Program-made: the position numbers and the translations under genes
The notes under the pieces: generated by a model
What the model saw: the letters and a program-made list of their open reading frames with translations, nothing else
What the model was told of the DNA's origin: nothing
Databases searched by the model: none
Part shown: piece after piece, positions 62,506-64,000 of the stretch
Layout: each line of letters opens with the position of its first letter
Numbering within the stretch: position 1 is the stretch's first letter
From: Anaerolineales bacterium
GTDB lineage: Bacteria > Chloroflexota > Anaerolineae > Anaerolineales > Villigracilaceae
Direction: 5' to 3'
DNA: 64,000 nt
NCBI GenBank assembly: GCA_015075275.1
Contig: JABTUU010000002.1
Coordinates: 124,001 to 188,000 of the forward strand

Positions 62506-63966
62506 TCATCCCGCAGCAGATTTCGTCCCGCCAATCAGGCGCATAAGGCGGAGTAAATTATCGCGTTCGAGCCTCCATAAAACGCCAAGGTAGCTCGCCA
62601 TGCCAGTCAACGCAACTAGAGCCAATTGAATAAAAGGCGATGCGTCTGCGGTCAGATATAAGATCAGCAGCGTGAGAGGGGTCATCGCTAGCCCGGCAAG
62701 AAAAGCGGGCTTTAATTCTTTGAAAATATCCACGATCCTAACGCGCACAAACTTGGTTGCCAATGTCAGACTGACAATCCTCCTGATTAATACCGCAAAT
62801 AAATGTCCCCAAGCAACGCCGATCAAGCCAAAATGCGAACCGATCCAAATGGAAGGGACAATTACAATAACCGTTAGAACCGTTAGTCCTAATAAAATAT
62901 CCGTCCGCCCAATTGCCTTATACACATCTCCGATATGATAGCCGATCGAATAGACCCAGGCATAGACCGCCAACACGCGCAAGACAGGAATCGCTTCAAG
63001 CCATTGTTCGCCAAAAGCCACTCGGATAATTGGATCCGCCGCAAGGAACAACCCTAAAGAAATCGGGACCGCCATCAACTGAATCAAGCGCACGGAAGCC
63101 AGAACTCCACGCCGCAATTCTTCAGGTTTATCCTGAATGGAAGAAAAGGCTGGGAAAGTGACTCCGCCCATGACCCATAAATTTCCGATCAACAGCATTT
63201 CGGGCAGACGATATGCCAGCGTATAAACGCTTAGCTTAGCCAGCCCAAACGCCTTACCGACGATAATATAATCAATATTATCTATAATCACGCTAAGAAG
63301 ATCGCTAATCGTCACCGACGAGCCGAACTTCATCAGCGAACCGATCAATTTCGTGTTTAAACTTAAACGCGGCCGCCACTTTGCCACCGCCCAAACAAGG
63401 ATAACAGAAGCGACCGCGCCTAGAAGCTGCCCGAACACTAAAGCCCACACACCGAAACCTGCGACCGCCAACCCAATGGAAGCGACGCCTTTGACGATCG
63501 TATTCCCCATATCTGGAATAAATTTACGCCGATAATCCAGATCTTTCATCAACAGGATTACATGAACGGCTCCCAGCGCATTAACGGCAAAAGACGCTCC
63601 CAGCCAACGTAAGACAGAAATAATCCGCGGTTCATTAAAATAATCTGCAAAAAACGGCGCGACTACAATCGTAACGGCGGATAAAGTAAAACCAATAATC
63701 AGGTTTACAGTAAAGACAGTATTCGCAGCCTCATTCACTCCCTCTTTACGTTGAATGAGCGCCAACCCTAATCCCAAATCTTTCACTAATGAAAGATAAT
63801 TGATAGCTACAATGGCGATAGAAAGCAATCCAAAGTCATCTTTAGCGAGGATACGCGCCAAAATAGCGGTTGTCACCAGAACAACGCCTCTGCCTAAGCC
63901 ATAGGTTAAGAAATTCCAGATCATACCGCGTCCAGCCTTGCGGGTGATCTGACCGCTAGAGGTCAT
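62506..63966 (-). CDS. Polysaccharide flippase, Wzx/MOP superfamily
   Basis: 486 residues from the ATG at 63966 (GGAAG lies just upstream); the frame stays open to a TTG at 63996 and may go on beyond the window. About twelve to fourteen membrane helices. Typical opening RKAGRGMIWNFLTYGLGRGVVLVTTAILARILAKDDFGLLSIAIVAINYLSLVKDLGLGLALIQ, then VTISDLLSVIIDNIDYIIVGKAFGLAKLSVYTLAYRLPEML as in the lipopolysaccharide/teichoic exporter branch. It flips lipid-linked repeat units across the membrane before polymerisation, consistent with the Wzz-type protein at 53.7 kb and UppP. The 3' end overlaps no other gene if the short start is used for the next one. Confidence 0.92.
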   Translation of the reverse strand: MTSSGQITRKAGRGMIWNFLTYGLGRGVVLVTTAILARILAKDDFGLLSIAIVAINYLSLVKDLGLGLALIQRKEGVNEAANTVFTVNLIIGFTLSAVTIVVAPFFADYFNEPRIISVLRWLGASFAVNALGAVHVILLMKDLDYRRKFIPDMGNTIVKGVASIGLAVAGFGVWALVFGQLLGAVASVILVWAVAKWRPRLSLNTKLIGSLMKFGSSVTISDLLSVIIDNIDYIIVGKAFGLAKLSVYTLAYRLPEMLLIGNLWVMGGVTFPAFSSIQDKPEELRRGVLASVRLIQLMAVPISLGLFLAADPIIRVAFGEQWLEAIPVLRVLAVYAWVYSIGYHIGDVYKAIGRTDILLGLTVLTVIVIVPSIWIGSHFGLIGVAWGHLFAVLIRRIVSLTLATKFVRVRIVDIFKELKPAFLAGLAMTPLTLLILYLTADASPFIQLALVALTGMASYLGVLWRLERDNLLRLMRLIGGTKSAAG

Positions 63967-64000
63967 ATCTTCCACGACAAGCGGACTATCGCTCAAGCGA

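Overview
The window reads as a compact bacterial chromosome segment, most likely from a Chloroflexota lineage (Anaerolineae-like). This is inferred from gene style only: an oversized SecA without the C-terminal zinc motif, a stand-alone bacterial Elp3, a zinc-finger-less DnaJ/CbpA protein, a J-protein/HtrA/SecA housekeeping run, many start codons a few bases downstream of a TATAAT-like box, and dispersed hairpin and heptamer repeats. There is no rRNA gene, I found no tRNA gene, and taxonomy is not proven.

Layout. 1-12.8 kb: a partial chromate-transporter-family gene, an aspartase/fumarase-superfamily lyase with a small membrane protein, a GNAT-type transferase, a membrane-anchored PP2C-like/beta-propeller protein with an unknown partner, a Trm9-like methyltransferase divergent from an APS-reductase-type CysH, Elp3, a DnaJ-family co-chaperone and a lipoprotein HtrA protease. 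12.8-21.5 kb: a sulfite-oxidase-like molybdoenzyme, the 1329-residue SecA, adenosine deaminase and aconitase, bounded by strong hairpin terminators. 21.6-32.8 kb: a membrane protein, an ABC exporter with a sensor kinase and NarL-type regulator, a MarR regulator ahead of a heterodimeric ABC exporter, MiaB and a methyltransferase.

32.8-39.1 kb is an accessory island on the minus strand. In transcription order it holds a short methyltransferase-like protein, a Fic AMPylase, an Eco57I-like adenine methyltransferase and a GIY-YIG-like/SF2 helicase fusion. It looks like a restriction-modification locus. Two repeat insertions have altered the helicase gene: an in-frame hairpin repeat inside it, and an insertion at its 5' end that made a 61-residue leader frame with a new ATGA-coupled start. 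39.1-49.3 kb holds acetoacetyl-CoA synthetase, a binding-protein-like lipoprotein, an M20 peptidase, UppP, a four-helix-bundle protein flanked by inverted heptamer repeats, Tgt, a DUF2723-like membrane protein and RecJ. Heptameric short tandem repeats cluster at 42.7-44.3 kb, two of them in frame inside genes.

49.3-64 kb is mainly a surface-polysaccharide locus: a short-chain dehydrogenase, a TolB-like lipoprotein, a BcsB-like protein, a Wzz-type chain-length protein fused to a degenerate GGDEF domain, one GT2 and three GT4 glycosyltransferases, a polysaccharide deacetylase, an aminoglycoside-phosphotransferase-fold kinase, a methyltransferase-like protein and a Wzx-type flippase at the right edge. 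UppP at 43 kb would recycle the lipid carrier such a locus needs. No polymerase (Wzy) was recognised in the window.
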